From Stereocaulon alpinum (Eukaryota > Ascomycota > Lecanoromycetes > Lecanorales > Stereocaulaceae), in the NCBI GenBank assembly GCA_018257865.1, contig JAEUBA010000004.1, positions 124,001 through 188,000 on the forward strand: a DNA stretch of 64,000 nt, read 5' to 3'. Both the position numbers and the translations under genes were made by a program. This document shows, piece by piece, positions 1 through 10,428 of this stretch (its first letter is position 1; the number at the start of each line of letters is the position of its first letter). The notes under the pieces are model-generated. The model did no database searches. It was given only the letters and a program-made list of their open reading frames with translations, and was not told the origin of the DNA.

Positions 1-1021
1 ACCCTCCAGGCCATATTCTCCATCCTCGACCACTCTCTCCGCCGCAATACAGACAGCAACACCGACAACGAACGCGTAATCGGCACCCTCCTCGGCGTCC
101 GCAGCGAAGATGGGCAAGAAGTCGAAATTCGCAATTGCTTCGCAGTCGGGCACACCGAGACCGCCGAACAAGTCGAAGTAGACATGGACTATCAGAAACA
201 GATGCTGCAATTCCATCTAAAAGCCAACCCTAAAGAAGTGCTCGTGGGATGGTACGCTACGTCTGCAGAATTGAACACCTTCTCGGCCCTCATTCAGAAT
301 TTCTACGGTGGCCAAGGTGACGGCACTTGGCCTCACCCTGCTGTGCATCTTACAGTGACTACGGATGCGGGAAAAGAAATAGAGACACGGACATATATTT
401 CCGCGCCTGTGGGTGTGACGGCTGATAGAGCAGCTGATAGTGCGGCTTTCACGCCTGTGCCGCATGAGATTCGGTATGGGGAGGCGGAGAAGAGTGGGCT
501 AGAATTGATCGCTGGGGCAAAAGATAACAAGGATCGGACTGCAAGTGTGCCGACTGATATTGAGGGGTTGGAGAGGCAGGTTGAGGAGGTGTTGGGGATG
601 CTGGAGAGGGTGTCGAAGTATGTGGAGGCTGTCATTGAGGAGGAGACGCCACCTAGTAGTGCGCTTGGGCAGTTCTTGCTCAATGCGCTGGCGCTGGCGC
701 CCAAGGTTGATCCGGAGGATATTGAGAGGGATTTGTATGTACCTCGATCCAACTTTGCGGTGTTTGTGCTCACAGTTCTACAGCAACAACCACATCCAAG
801 ACGTCCTTGTGGTTTCGTACTTAGCAAACACGATCCGAACACAGATCGATCTTTCGAACCGTCTAGCGACTGCGGCATTGACTTTGGGCGCGGGCGATGG
901 TCTTGGAGGTGGGCAGACGAATGGCACCGGCACAGAGGGTAGAGAGAGAGGACAGCGCGGAGGAAGGGGCCAGAGGGGTGGAGGTGGTGACAGAGGAGAC
1001 AGAGGCGCTGATAGAGGCTAA
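1..1021 (+). CDS. eIF3f: Translation initiation factor eIF3 subunit F (5' truncated by window edge)
   Basis: Subunit of the cytoplasmic eIF3 complex that loads 40S ribosomes with initiator tRNA and mRNA. Exons 1-734 and 784-1021 give 323 visible residues, open at the 5' edge; roughly the first 20 residues are probably missing. The reading frame shows an MPN domain (ERVIGTLLGVRSEDG, then VLVGWYAT) without the JAMM zinc-ligand pattern, as expected for the non-catalytic MPN subunit. The C-terminal half carries the conserved helices VEEVLGMLERVSKYVE and, across the intron, IQDVLVVSYLANTIRTQIDL. The 49-nt intron (gtatgt...ctacag) restores the frame; without it the ORF runs into a short nonsense tail. 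The C-terminus is a Gly/Arg-rich tail (GREREDS-like then RGG repeats), common in filamentous fungi. It converges on COQ2, 122 bp away. Very sure of the identity. Confidence 0.95.
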
Positions 1022-1143
1022 AGGAGCATTCAACGACCGCACGAGAAATGTACTGCATTCTAGAGGTGATTGAAACAGCACGGCGTCAGGCCAGGATAGG
1101 CTCCTTCGTTGTCAGGGGCTGAGATTGGGCTAGGTTATATCAT

Positions 1144-2448
1144 CTAGCCACTAGCATTTGCTGTTATTGCTCCCTTCTGAGGCACTTTGCCTTTGAATTG
1201 AGGACTAAGCATGTACTCAGCGAACATGCCACTAGCAATTCCTCCACCAGTGAATAGAGCGCCATTCTTAAACCACCACCAACAATTGCTCACTTCCTTT
1301 AGCCTCACTCTCCAAATCATGAGACCCAAAGTCGCAGCTGCAGAACCACAGCTACCTGCAAAGAACACTGGGCTCGCCCCCAAGGCCGCTCCGGCTGCTG
1401 CCAGGAGTCCTATCTGAACGACTGCCAACCCAGACAAAACAGCCTTCGTTTCCTTCTCATGCCGTAACGCAATGCTTTTGATGCCCGCTTTCGCATCATC
1501 TTTGATATCCATGTGAGCGTATATCATATCATACAAGACTGTCCAAGATACACAACTTGCGTACAGCGCCGCTGTCGCCTTTAGTGCTGCAGCGTCTGCT
1601 AGCACGTCCACGCCGAGAGCTGGGAAGCCCATGATCGCCCCCCAGGAGAAAGTGAGTCCAAGCACGAATTGCGGATAGTGAGTCACTCGTTTGGCAAGAG
1701 GGTAGGTAGCAACCAGTAGTAGACTCGGTATACCGTAGTAGAGGCACGAGGTTGGCAATTGTAAGAGGATGCCCAGTCCTGCTAGCAACTGAAAGCCCGT
1801 GAAAGTCAGGGCTTCAAATGGTGTAATTGCACCACGCGCTATGGGTCGAAGACGGGTCCGTGCGACGTGAGGATCTAGATTGCGGTCCCAGAGGTCGTTG
1901 ATTGTGCATCCGGCTCCACGCATTATCAAGGCGCCACTGAAGAAGCATAGTGAGGTCATGAAGACTGGCACTGGCGCTGCAGTGGTATATGAGGCGGCTA
2001 AAAGCGTTGAAAATAGACAGGGGAAAAAAAGGTAGTATGTCCCCGCTGGCTTGTCGAGGCGCGTGAGCTCGGCATAGGGTATCCATGCCGTGGGAAGGTA
2101 GGAGACAAATCCAGCTTCCGGAGCTTGATATGCTGGCAAGCTAGGTTTCGGATGAGACATATTGGGTAAGATCGTTGGCCGTGTGCTCGAGGATGCGTTC
2201 CCATATTGGATTCTAGCAATGGTCTCGAGTCTTCCAATAGCCTTGCATTTCTGAGACCTTGATGTCGGAATCAGACCACCTTGCTTAGGTGTGTACGTTG
2301 ATACGGTTGCCAGTCTTGGATTGGCCGAAATGCTGGATCCCTTACGTTGTACATTGCTTCTTCTCTTTATTAAATCAATGTACACGAGGCATTGCTGTGG
2401 CCTGACTTTCGAGTATGGCACCGAGCCAGTTACGAGTACTCCAGCCAT
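1144..2448 (-). CDS. COQ2: 4-hydroxybenzoate polyprenyltransferase, mitochondrial (COQ2)
   Basis: Attaches the polyprenyl chain to 4-hydroxybenzoate in ubiquinone synthesis, in the mitochondrial inner membrane. Single exon, 434 residues, ATG at 2448. Residues 1-100 are basic and Ser/Thr-rich, fitting a presequence. Both Asp-rich prenyl-diphosphate/Mg sites of the UbiA family are present: NDLWDRNLD at about 184-192 and YDMIYAHMDIKDD at about 306-318. About eight hydrophobic segments lie between 140 and 410. An internal Met near residue 97 (MSHPKPS) could be an alternative start, which would shorten the targeting region. Length fits fungal COQ2. The gene converges with eIF3f; its promoter side faces the 714-bp gap upstream of the JmjC gene. 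Confidence 0.95.
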   Translation of the reverse strand: MAGVLVTGSVPYSKVRPQQCLVYIDLIKRRSNVQRKGSSISANPRLATVSTYTPKQGGLIPTSRSQKCKAIGRLETIARIQYGNASSSTRPTILPNMSHPKPSLPAYQAPEAGFVSYLPTAWIPYAELTRLDKPAGTYYLFFPCLFSTLLAASYTTAAPVPVFMTSLCFFSGALIMRGAGCTINDLWDRNLDPHVARTRLRPIARGAITPFEALTFTGFQLLAGLGILLQLPTSCLYYGIPSLLLVATYPLAKRVTHYPQFVLGLTFSWGAIMGFPALGVDVLADAAALKATAALYASCVSWTVLYDMIYAHMDIKDDAKAGIKSIALRHEKETKAVLSGLAVVQIGLLAAAGAALGASPVFFAGSCGSAAATLGLMIWRVRLKEVSNCWWWFKNGALFTGGGIASGMFAEYMLSPQFKGKVPQKGAITANASG

Positions 2449-3162
2449 CTAGATTCTGCTTGTAAGATACCCTGCACATCAGGTAACTTCCAACCAAAAG
2501 TCCGCATAGATAGGCCCAAATGCATGCAATCGTGGGAGTAGCAGCTCGCCCAGTACTGCCTGCTGCGATAGTCTATTCCATTTTGTAATTCCAATCTCTA
2601 TGATTACTCGGGGATGATCAAGTCACGAGAAGCTCAAACCGCGTAGATGCAGACCAAATTCAATGATATTAAGGAAATTGAAGGGTTCAAAACCGAGTGT
2701 ACCGTTCCCTCACAGTACATAACAGCAAACGGGCGGAGTCCTTGAACAACAATATAGGCATCCAGCAGACTAATCCAAACGTAGTCCGACGCTTTTGCGA
2801 TACAGAAAGTACCGTAAAGCGCGAAGATGTTCCGATTCGAATCTACTAGCGCAACTTCGGAACGCGGCAGCCAGATCTTCTTGGCGCGCGGAACCCGTAC
2901 CCTCGAGAGCTCACTTTCAAAGAGTACCTCAGTGCTCTATTAGTCCGCATACCCACACTAGTTGTGCTTTCTTCTTCAGCACTCGCAACTAAGGGCTCGA
3001 GAAATACATTCAATCATCTATTGCGAAAAGCTCCTAGTTATGAAGTCTCGCCGAACCTCTCCCCACTATCACCTCCGCATCCAGCAGACCTATAATACTA
3101 GTGAGCTTTGAGAGTTCAATCCCGCAGAGTACCTCATCAAATTTTGGCCTCCCCCCCCCAAG
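2449..3162. other. Divergent intergenic region between COQ2 and JmjC gene
   Basis: Shared upstream region of two divergently transcribed genes. I see no gene in it. The last 20 bases before the JmjC ATG include a run of ten C, part of a pyrimidine-rich leader that is common upstream of fungal start codons. No convincing TATA box. Confidence 0.5.
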
Positions 3163-6100
3163 ATGCCTTCCCAGCGACCTTCCGCAGCTTTCGATCCCAT
3201 ACCACCAGACCTCGATCTGCCCCAACTTGTCGAAGAGACACCAAATTTCGAATATGTGACAAGGATCTCATGTGACATGATTGAGGAGCAAGGGATAGAA
3301 TCTTTTGATAAGCTAGTCTTGCTGCACGTTATTCTTGGGGGAAAGCCTCTGGTTATCGAAGGGTACAACTACCGGCTAGACGAGTGGACATTTACAAGCC
3401 AATGGCTGCAAGACAATTGTGGGAAGAAGTTTGAACATGCTCGGAACCTGAACAAGAAGCAGAACATGGCCCTTTCGATTAGTCACTATTTAAACAACAT
3501 GTCGAAACTTACCGACCAATGGACACCGGAGAACTACAAGGAGTCTGACAGGCAGAGGATTTACTTGAAAGACATAGATTGTCCTCAGATATGGCATGAC
3601 AAATTGAAAGAGCAGATACCCCAGAGTGTCTTCTATCTTAACGAAAGCACGGGAGAAATTGGAGGTCCAGGATCGGTAGAAGGTCTGCCCGGTTCTGCGA
3701 ACACAAAGGGGCAGGGAGTAGCAAGGGCAGGCGATTTGATGAGCTGTCTCCCACCTGCCATGAGGGCAGAGAACATGATGTGCTACATTGGGCATGAGGG
3801 CACCTACACACCTGCGCACCGGGAGATGTGTGCTAGCTTGGGGCAGAATCTGATGGTAGAGACGTCAGGTGTCCGGGACGAATTTGGCAAACCCACCAAG
3901 CCTGGCTCTTCAATATGGTTCATGACCGAGACGAGTGACCGGCACACGGTCTCGGAATACTGGCTTTCCACATTGGGTCACGACATCGAAGTAGAGAACC
4001 ACTTTGCACAGATCAACGCTTGGAAAGCCGCCCCTTTCAAGACATACATAGTCGACCAGAGAGCCGGAGACTTCATCTTGATCCCACCACTTGCTCCACA
4101 CCAGGTTTGGAATCGCGGAACAAGGACAATGAAAGCTGCCTGGAACCGAACCACCGTCGAGACCTTGGAAATGGCTCTGCACGAGGCACTACCGCGAGCA
4201 AGGATGGTCTGTCGTGATGAACAGTACAAAAACAAAGCTATCGTGTATTTCGCTCTAGAGAAGTATTCCGGCTTACTCACGGACGTTGAGTCGCAAAAGC
4301 AATCAGCGAGTTCAGAAATCCAAGTTGAGCTCGAATACAGCCCTAAGATACGACAGCTACAAAAGGATTTCAGAAGACTTTTCTCCCTGTATACTGAGAT
4401 CCTCCTCTCTGAGATGCTTGGCCCCGTGTCGACATCTGAAAGAAAGGGACAGTACATCCCGTATGACAGCTTCGTCACCTGCTCGTATTGCCGCTGCAAT
4501 ATCTTCAATCGTTTTCTCACCTGTACTTCCTGCATCGAGACCCTTGAGAACGGTGACGAAAACACGTACGATATATGTATGGACTGTTTCGCAATGGGCC
4601 GTAGCTGTAGCTGTATCTCCAAATACAAGTGGGTGGAGCAGCATCATTGGAAGGACCTTATCCAGAAGCACGAGTTCTGGAAGAGCCAGATTATCGCTTC
4701 CGATGGCGGCTTGAATGAGAAGTCCCCAATTTCTCTTGACGTTGCACATCAGAATTTGGGTCGCAAAACCCTTGCACAGGTCTGCCAAGAACAGTTAAAG
4801 GCTCGACCGTATCAGGATCCCAAAAAGCCACTCCCAGCCATTACTACGAGGGAGCGGCGAAAACCTGGAGGCATGAAAGATGTTGACAAAGACGACGACG
4901 AAGAGGTGTCGGTTGCGGTTGACGCTGAAGGCAGACCTAAGAGATCAAAATCCAAGAAGACTAGAGCAGACCGGTTACCTAAGTCTTGGGCAATTGAACA
5001 TGTATCCTGCTATCCTCTGCAGCAATGGAAGCTTGCTGCATGTACTAAATGCGACCGCAAGTACAGCTATGGCAGCCTTTACCGTATGTTCGATCTTATG
5101 CCGCAGTCCGTGATGGAAAACCTTGAGTGGGAGTGCCCGGCCTGTCTAAAGATATGTTCCTGCGGTGCCTGTCGACGAAAGCAAGGCACGAAACCATACG
5201 AACCGGTTGGTACGGTCCTAGGCCATGATACAAAAAAGGTCGCAGACCCAAGAAGCGTAGAGAGCCTTGTCAACTTCAGTCTTCCAAATACAAATTGGAT
5301 TAAGGTAGCAGGTGACGACAATTCCTACGAGAGTAGACGTCTTAGCCGTCGAAGAGACGAAGCAGAAAGGGCCAAAGCCAAAGATCCGGCGTTAGACGAT
5401 AACTACGTGGACGAACAAGTATTCGGCACGCACGATAGCCCCTACACCAGCAATGGCATTATGTATACTACTGAGCCTGAAATGCCGATTGATCCAATGC
5501 TCCGAATGGATCAGCCTTCAAGTGTCATATACGACAAGCCAAGCCGTCGCGATGCCGACAGTGAGTATACTGATTCACCTCCATCTACGCGTCGTGGAAG
5601 TCCGAATTTCAGCAAAAGAGTGATGTACAGAGACTTTACACCTCCATCTTGTGGCATACGTAGCAGGCATGAGCCCAACAAAGCTCCACTTGCCAATATG
5701 GTCCCCCAAGAGAATCAACCTTTCACTAGCAATGGCATCAGCTACGAATATCCCGATCCCACAATGTCCCAGTCCACTCAACCGCGTCAGTTTTTCCATT
5801 CAGAGCAGCCACAGCGGAAGCGGTCAGGGGCGAATATAATTCAGAGCGATCTTCATGAACCCTCGCGAACCACCAGTATTGTCCAGCTAACCCAGCTTGA
5901 GCAGATGCTCGAGGATGCAGAAAAGAATGATCGGTACATCAGTACTGAAGCGGCAATCACCGGCAAAACGCTGCGCATCAAGCTGTGTGTCTCCAGCTCA
6001 GAATTGGCTACCGTAACAGACCCCAATTCAAATCTACCTGGGCCGTCAAACGGGATACAGCAAGCGGATAGGGCACCGCCGCTGTTATTACAATCCGACT

Positions 6101-6924
6101 ATCCAACAGCTTCGCCTATGAAACAACATAACACGTCGAAGAGGAGAAGGATCAGGAAAGAAGATGATGGCGATTTCACTACGCACAAGCGATATGATCG
6201 CAGGACCTCTATGAGCAAGCCTAATCTAGTTGCTGAAAAGAGCACTCGTCGTCCATCTACCAAGTATACGGAAACCTCGAGCGATTCAGAAGCCAGTACA
6301 CAGATTGAGGCAAGTCCATTCGTACCTGGCAATAAGCCTCAAGTTCCACGTCCGCTTCCAAAGTACCTAGCTCAGCGACATGGAGGCGAGGAACCTACTT
6401 CCCTAGCTAAAGTTCCGGACAATCTGCCCTTCACCCCAAGAGATAAACCTCAGAACGAAGAGCCAACAAGGGAAGGCCGCCGAGCCATCAAGGTACCCAG
6501 AGCAAGTACTGCACTTACAAACGGTGATACCACACACCAAAAAGACCTACCTGTCTCTCAGCAATTACACGCGCCCGGCGCACATTCTTCTTCTTCGACG
6601 ATGGAGGTTGGGAAGGCAAGTGCGCCCTTGGATCCTGCACTGAGACTGATCGAAGACAATCGTAAGGCAAAATTGAAGGCGCTGCATTGGGCGGACGAGG
6701 ATGAAGACAACGACTTCTCTCCGGATACAGACGCACCGAAGCATCGGGTACCGGCCAAGAAGTTCAAACCCAATGGTAAACTCTTAGCCACGCCCAAGTC
6801 AGTCTTCTCCAGGCCAGGCGTTAATGGGAAGAAGGTGAAGATCATTTCGGCAAAAAGCGCCTCGGTAGATAGGAAGACAGCGTCCAAAGCCGTAGAGATC
6901 GCAAGGCGCTCCTTAGGCCTTTGA
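3163..6924 (+). CDS. JmjC-domain protein with RING-like and R1-type (zf-4CXXC_R1) zinc clusters
   Basis: Probable nuclear chromatin protein with a JmjC (cupin) dioxygenase fold. Single exon, 1253 residues, ATG at 3163. The JmjC region spans about residues 190-345. The candidate Fe(II) triad is H219-x-E221 (within PAHREMCASLG) and H313 (APHQVWNRG), in the canonical HxE...H order, so activity is possible though not shown. A Cys cluster at about 436-482 (CSYCRCN, CTSC, CMDCF, CSC) looks RING-like. A second cluster at about 612-672 (CTKCDRKYSYGSLYR, then WECPACLKICSCGACRRK) matches the zinc-finger type of the MAO-A repressor R1 family. From about 700 to the end the protein is disordered, Ser/Pro- and Lys/Arg-rich, with nuclear-localisation-like patches (KRRRIRK). 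Substrate unknown; lysine demethylation is inferred from the family. Confidence 0.85.
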   Translation: MPSQRPSAAFDPIPPDLDLPQLVEETPNFEYVTRISCDMIEEQGIESFDKLVLLHVILGGKPLVIEGYNYRLDEWTFTSQWLQDNCGKKFEHARNLNKKQNMALSISHYLNNMSKLTDQWTPENYKESDRQRIYLKDIDCPQIWHDKLKEQIPQSVFYLNESTGEIGGPGSVEGLPGSANTKGQGVARAGDLMSCLPPAMRAENMMCYIGHEGTYTPAHREMCASLGQNLMVETSGVRDEFGKPTKPGSSIWFMTETSDRHTVSEYWLSTLGHDIEVENHFAQINAWKAAPFKTYIVDQRAGDFILIPPLAPHQVWNRGTRTMKAAWNRTTVETLEMALHEALPRARMVCRDEQYKNKAIVYFALEKYSGLLTDVESQKQSASSEIQVELEYSPKIRQLQKDFRRLFSLYTEILLSEMLGPVSTSERKGQYIPYDSFVTCSYCRCNIFNRFLTCTSCIETLENGDENTYDICMDCFAMGRSCSCISKYKWVEQHHWKDLIQKHEFWKSQIIASDGGLNEKSPISLDVAHQNLGRKTLAQVCQEQLKARPYQDPKKPLPAITTRERRKPGGMKDVDKDDDEEVSVAVDAEGRPKRSKSKKTRADRLPKSWAIEHVSCYPLQQWKLAACTKCDRKYSYGSLYRMFDLMPQSVMENLEWECPACLKICSCGACRRKQGTKPYEPVGTVLGHDTKKVADPRSVESLVNFSLPNTNWIKVAGDDNSYESRRLSRRRDEAERAKAKDPALDDNYVDEQVFGTHDSPYTSNGIMYTTEPEMPIDPMLRMDQPSSVIYDKPSRRDADSEYTDSPPSTRRGSPNFSKRVMYRDFTPPSCGIRSRHEPNKAPLANMVPQENQPFTSNGISYEYPDPTMSQSTQPRQFFHSEQPQRKRSGANIIQSDLHEPSRTTSIVQLTQLEQMLEDAEKNDRYISTEAAITGKTLRIKLCVSSSELATVTDPNSNLPGPSNGIQQADRAPPLLLQSDYPTASPMKQHNTSKRRRIRKEDDGDFTTHKRYDRRTSMSKPNLVAEKSTRRPSTKYTETSSDSEASTQIEASPFVPGNKPQVPRPLPKYLAQRHGGEEPTSLAKVPDNLPFTPRDKPQNEEPTREGRRAIKVPRASTALTNGDTTHQKDLPVSQQLHAPGAHSSSSTMEVGKASAPLDPALRLIEDNRKAKLKALHWADEDEDNDFSPDTDAPKHRVPAKKFKPNGKLLATPKSVFSRPGVNGKKVKIISAKSASVDRKTASKAVEIARRSLGL

Positions 6925-7462
6925 GGAGGAGCGATTAGTAGCTATGGCCCCATGAATGTACGATGCGAAGGCGGTGCTTGTATCTATTACAGTTGGACAA
7001 TCTTTCTATGTACACCAAGAGCTCGTTATCGGCACACATCGGACACAGACTTCAGAGAATCAGCCGAATCACGTGTTTGGTTCAGACTTACACTCTGGCA
7101 ACAATTCTCTGAAGACTCGAATGAATATATCTACATACAGGAGCCGGTGTGAGGAGCGAGCTCTACTGCCTTGATGCTTTCATCCACATGATATGTTTTC
7201 CCCAGCTCCACTTTGAGGTACATGTACACGACTCCTCCCACGGGCCCTTACTTTGCGCCCTTCGGCCTCCTCTTACCTATATCCCAGCCCCAACCCCTCA
7301 GCGTTTTCACGACCTTAGGCGTGACTGCAGCTGCAAGCGGCACCCTTATAAAAATGAAGCTCTTATGTATCGCATACGCCAACGCCAACTGCGTCCATAT
7401 ACCTATCGTGTCACCAGTTAGCGTACAGTCATCCCATCAGACCAAAGCCCCAACGACGCGGG
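6925..7462. other. Convergent intergenic region
   Basis: Lies between the 3' ends of the JmjC gene and the DUF1279 gene. Short overlapping open frames occur on + but none has coding character. Nothing else recognised. Confidence 0.5.
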
Positions 7463-8107
7463 TCACTCACTAGCATTTTCACTCTGATTATCCCTCTCGG
7501 CCTCCTTAACCCCATGATCGTACCCCACAACCCCCAAATTCCCCTTGACAACCCCATAAGCGTCCACACGCTTCTCCTCGCCAGCCAGACCCCCTACTTC
7601 TACTTTCCCCCTCTCCCCCTCCGCTGCACCTCCACTGCTCTCCTTAACCTTCCGTCTCATGTCCCGCCACTTCTCCCTAACACCCTCCGGCACCACACTC
7701 CTCAACCAATCTAGCACGACATGCTCGTAGCGGCCTATGCGATCTGTGCCAAGATAGCGCACGGCGGCGAAACAGAAGGGGAAGTCGAGGAGGGAAAGGA
7801 GCATGTAGACGCCGAATGCTGACCAGCCGTATTCGCGGGATAACTTGCGGAGACGGGCTGTTAGGGTTAGGGAGGGGGTGGGGGATTGGAGGTGCGGGGT
7901 CGGGTTGTAGGGGGTTTGTTTTCTTATGCGGGAGTAGGGGCGGCGTTGTTGGCGGAGGCGGAATGGGGTGGGTAGGGGTCTTCGGCGGGTAATTCGGAGG
8001 ATGGTGTTGAGGAAGGGAGATTCCTGATATTGTAGAGGGCGAAAGGATGTTGTGGAGGCTCGTTGGAGAGGGTTTATAGATCGCCGGAGAAGCTGGAATG
8101 ACTTCAT
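7463..8107 (-). CDS. Mitochondrial DUF1279 (FAM210-like) membrane protein
   Basis: Single exon, 214 residues, ATG at 8107. The first 60-70 residues are Arg/Ser/Thr-rich with almost no acidic residues (RRSINPLQR, RRRPLPTPFRLRQQRR), a clear mitochondrial presequence. The core at about 85-150 has the DUF1279 signature: LRKLSREYGWSAFGVYMLLS, then a hydrophobic segment LLDFPFCFAAVRYLGTDRIG and LDWLRSVVPEG. In this family (FAM210A/B in animals, a Nat2-like protein in yeast) the domain is membrane-embedded in mitochondria; the molecular role is not settled. The tail after 155 is charged and low-complexity. The codons for residues around 80 contain two CCCTAA units on the coding strand, an accident of Leu/Thr codons. 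Family assignment is firm, function is not. Confidence 0.85.
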   Translation of the reverse strand: MKSFQLLRRSINPLQRASTTSFRPLQYQESPFLNTILRITRRRPLPTPFRLRQQRRPYSRIRKQTPYNPTPHLQSPTPSLTLTARLRKLSREYGWSAFGVYMLLSLLDFPFCFAAVRYLGTDRIGRYEHVVLDWLRSVVPEGVREKWRDMRRKVKESSGGAAEGERGKVEVGGLAGEEKRVDAYGVVKGNLGVVGYDHGVKEAERDNQSENASE

Positions 8108-8648
8108 GTTGATTCCTAGGATGCTTTCTGGGACAATGTACGGATGCGAGTGAGCCTTCTTGCGTCAGATCTGTCCTTTAGCTATCACAGCGGTTTTTTT
8201 TGATCGGAGACCAGGAGGAGAGTACTGGGTGCCATGGGATATTGCTTTGCAGAACAATTGTCGTCAATGCTCGGAGCTTACAGGCAACTTTTTGATCATT
8301 CTGATAGGGCTGAGGGCTGCACCCACAGCTTGCCGCCGGCACAGCCCTAACCCTATCTTCGCTACAACCCATAGGAGTTACCGATCTTGATATTCTGTCT
8401 GATTAGTACAACAGGTTGTACGATCCTCAAAGCCATTTTCTTTTACTGAAATCTCAATCACAGGGTAGAAATAACTGCTAAGATTGAATCGGTGGCTTAA
8501 TGTCCATTTGTGGAGCCCAAAAAAAGCTATGATAAAGTACACTCCTCAACAGTATCGTTGTCGAAAATTAGTCGTTCCTCAATCAGAGTAAAACAAGTTG
8601 AAGCACTCACCTCATACCATATCATCTGTCCCTCAAAAATGCTTCGTC
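8108..8648. other. Intergenic region upstream of DUF1279 gene and F-box relic
   Basis: No coding signal seen on either strand. It holds the promoter of the DUF1279 gene. The sequence around 8344-8354 reads CCCTAACCCTA, too short to call telomeric. Confidence 0.4.
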
Positions 8649-10254
8649 ATGTATCATGTCTGTTTCAGAATACCTAAATATAAGAAAGGTCCCAGCCCTC
8701 TGCCACTATCTTTCGACCGCGTGAATGAGGGAAGACTTCCAGTATCAGATGCACGTGTTCTCAATCTTCTTATTGAGATTCTTGGGGTGATCCTTACACA
8801 TGTTCCGGCAAAGTCCCTGGCTTCTCCAATCGGCCCGCTCCCGCCAATTCGCTGAGCTTCGATTGGACTTTAGCTATGAAAGCCAACAGCTACTCCTCGT
8901 CCTTCTGGCAGAAACCGAAGAAAGACTGAAGGATTGAAATGCTAGAACGATTACCCAGCCCTCGGACCATGTGTTAGACATCTGATGGTAGACCCGGATT
9001 ATGGGCCGCTCACTCGGCTTGAGGCATACCAAGATGAAGGCTTTACAAAGCTTAATACGCGTTCGCAGGATCAGGATAAAGAACTGAGACAGGCGGCTAC
9101 AAGATTCCTTGATGAGCTTATCAAGGCTTTGCATCCTATACTTTGCAACAAGGTCGTCTTCCCTTACCTTGAGATGCTATGTTGGGAACGAAGTACAAGA
9201 AATCGGGCAACCCCTCAGTCCTTATTCTGCGGTTTTGCCTACTCCAGCATCCAACATCTCAATCTCTCACACGTTGAGATAGATACAAATTTCAAAATTG
9301 ATGTTCCTAGCTGGCCATTGCGCACACTCCGCCTCGGATTGAGAGGCCTACAGTGCATTAATCGATTGTGCGTAAAAAGCACAGTACCAGCGTGTGCTAG
9401 GATATTGCGTCTCTGCGGACCGACGCTGGAATCATCAACAATATGTAGTCAGTTGGACACCGACTTACACACATTTGCCACTGAAGACCCAACACCCCGA
9501 TTTCCCCGCCTCCGTGAGCTTAGAATACATCGGTCCATAAAGTTTGCAGACTGGTCGATGCTCAATGCGCTCATACACGATGGCCTTTGTACCTTGGATG
9601 TGGCCATGGAGTCCAGTCCCGTTGTCTCGGCCTATTTCCAGCAACGCGGCACTGTGCCTACTCTCACATAGTCCTCTTTCCACGTAGCCGAATGTTAAGT
9701 GTCGATTTCCTTAAGCAAACCCACAATTGACAAGTTTGACGATTTCGGCCATACAGTCAAAGGTCCCCGACGGAACTCGCCTACTTCCTAGTATGTCAAG
9801 ATCGTTCAAGCAGCTAAAGTCTCTCTCGATCCGAGATTGGACACACGTTGTGTGTTCTAATGAAGCTGTGGACTTCATCAGTACCCTAAGAAGCCTAGAA
9901 CAGCTCCACCTGAGCGTGGTAGAACGATTCGATCAGCCCAGCGATACGATGCGGACCCGTTTGAGCGAGCTACCATGTCTGAAGAGATTAGCTATTACAC
10001 GTGATCCTTATAACAATTGGATGTTGTTCCGCTCAAACAAGGAATGGTATCAACATCGATGGATGACCTCGGAAAATGACGATCTAGAATGGGACGAGTT
10101 GCTATCCGAGCGTATGCGAAATAAGTGGCATCGCGTTATTGAAGACGAAGCATCCAAGTTCTTCGAGGCGGTGCCTGCGCCGGAATGGGTATATATTGGC
10201 CAGATCTCCTTTCACATGCAAGACAAGCGAATGAGCCCCAGTGAACTATCTTAA
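8649..10254 (+). pseudogene. Decayed F-box/LRR-like protein gene
   Basis: Coding-quality fragments in successive frames resemble the fungal F-box/leucine-rich type. An F-box-like start (NLLIEILGVILTHVPAKSL, about 8764-8820) loses frame in its second half; the continuation WLLQSARSRQFAELRLDF (about 8817-8872) is in another frame. A third shift is needed near 8970 to join ERLPSPRTMC to RHLMVDPDYGP. The frame from 8985 then runs to a TAG at 9669-9671. The next fragment, PQLTSLTISAIQSKVPDG and LKSLSIRDW, is in a different frame and is separated from the first by two stops. At least three frameshifts plus stops make an intron-only explanation unlikely. Leu-rich repeats (LRTLRLGLRGL, LRELRIHRSI, LEQLHLSVVE) favour substrate recognition in an SCF ligase before decay. 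Confidence 0.7.
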
Positions 10255-10428
10255 ACCGATTAATCTAGCCAGAGACGGCTTGGATGGTTTCGAGAATCGA
10301 ATGCTGGGAGCTATATCTGGAAAGCACTAAAAGCTGGAACTCTTTAATTTTCAATATCATCGAAAGCTATGATCCCTACCAAGGTTGTTGCATGGCTCTA
10401 GCCACACTGAACGTTGCACCAAACCAAT

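Noticed and set aside
333..1058. 241-codon minus-strand open frame over the eIF3f gene
   Set aside because: Antisense shadow of a well-supported coding region; composition is Ser/Cys-rich without domain features.
3978..4628. 216-codon minus-strand open frame inside the JmjC gene
   Set aside because: Antisense shadow of a strongly coding region; no recognisable motif.
7858..7874. TTAGGGTTAGGG, telomere-like
   Set aside because: Two units only and inside the DUF1279 coding sequence, where they encode Leu/Thr residues; not an interstitial telomere.
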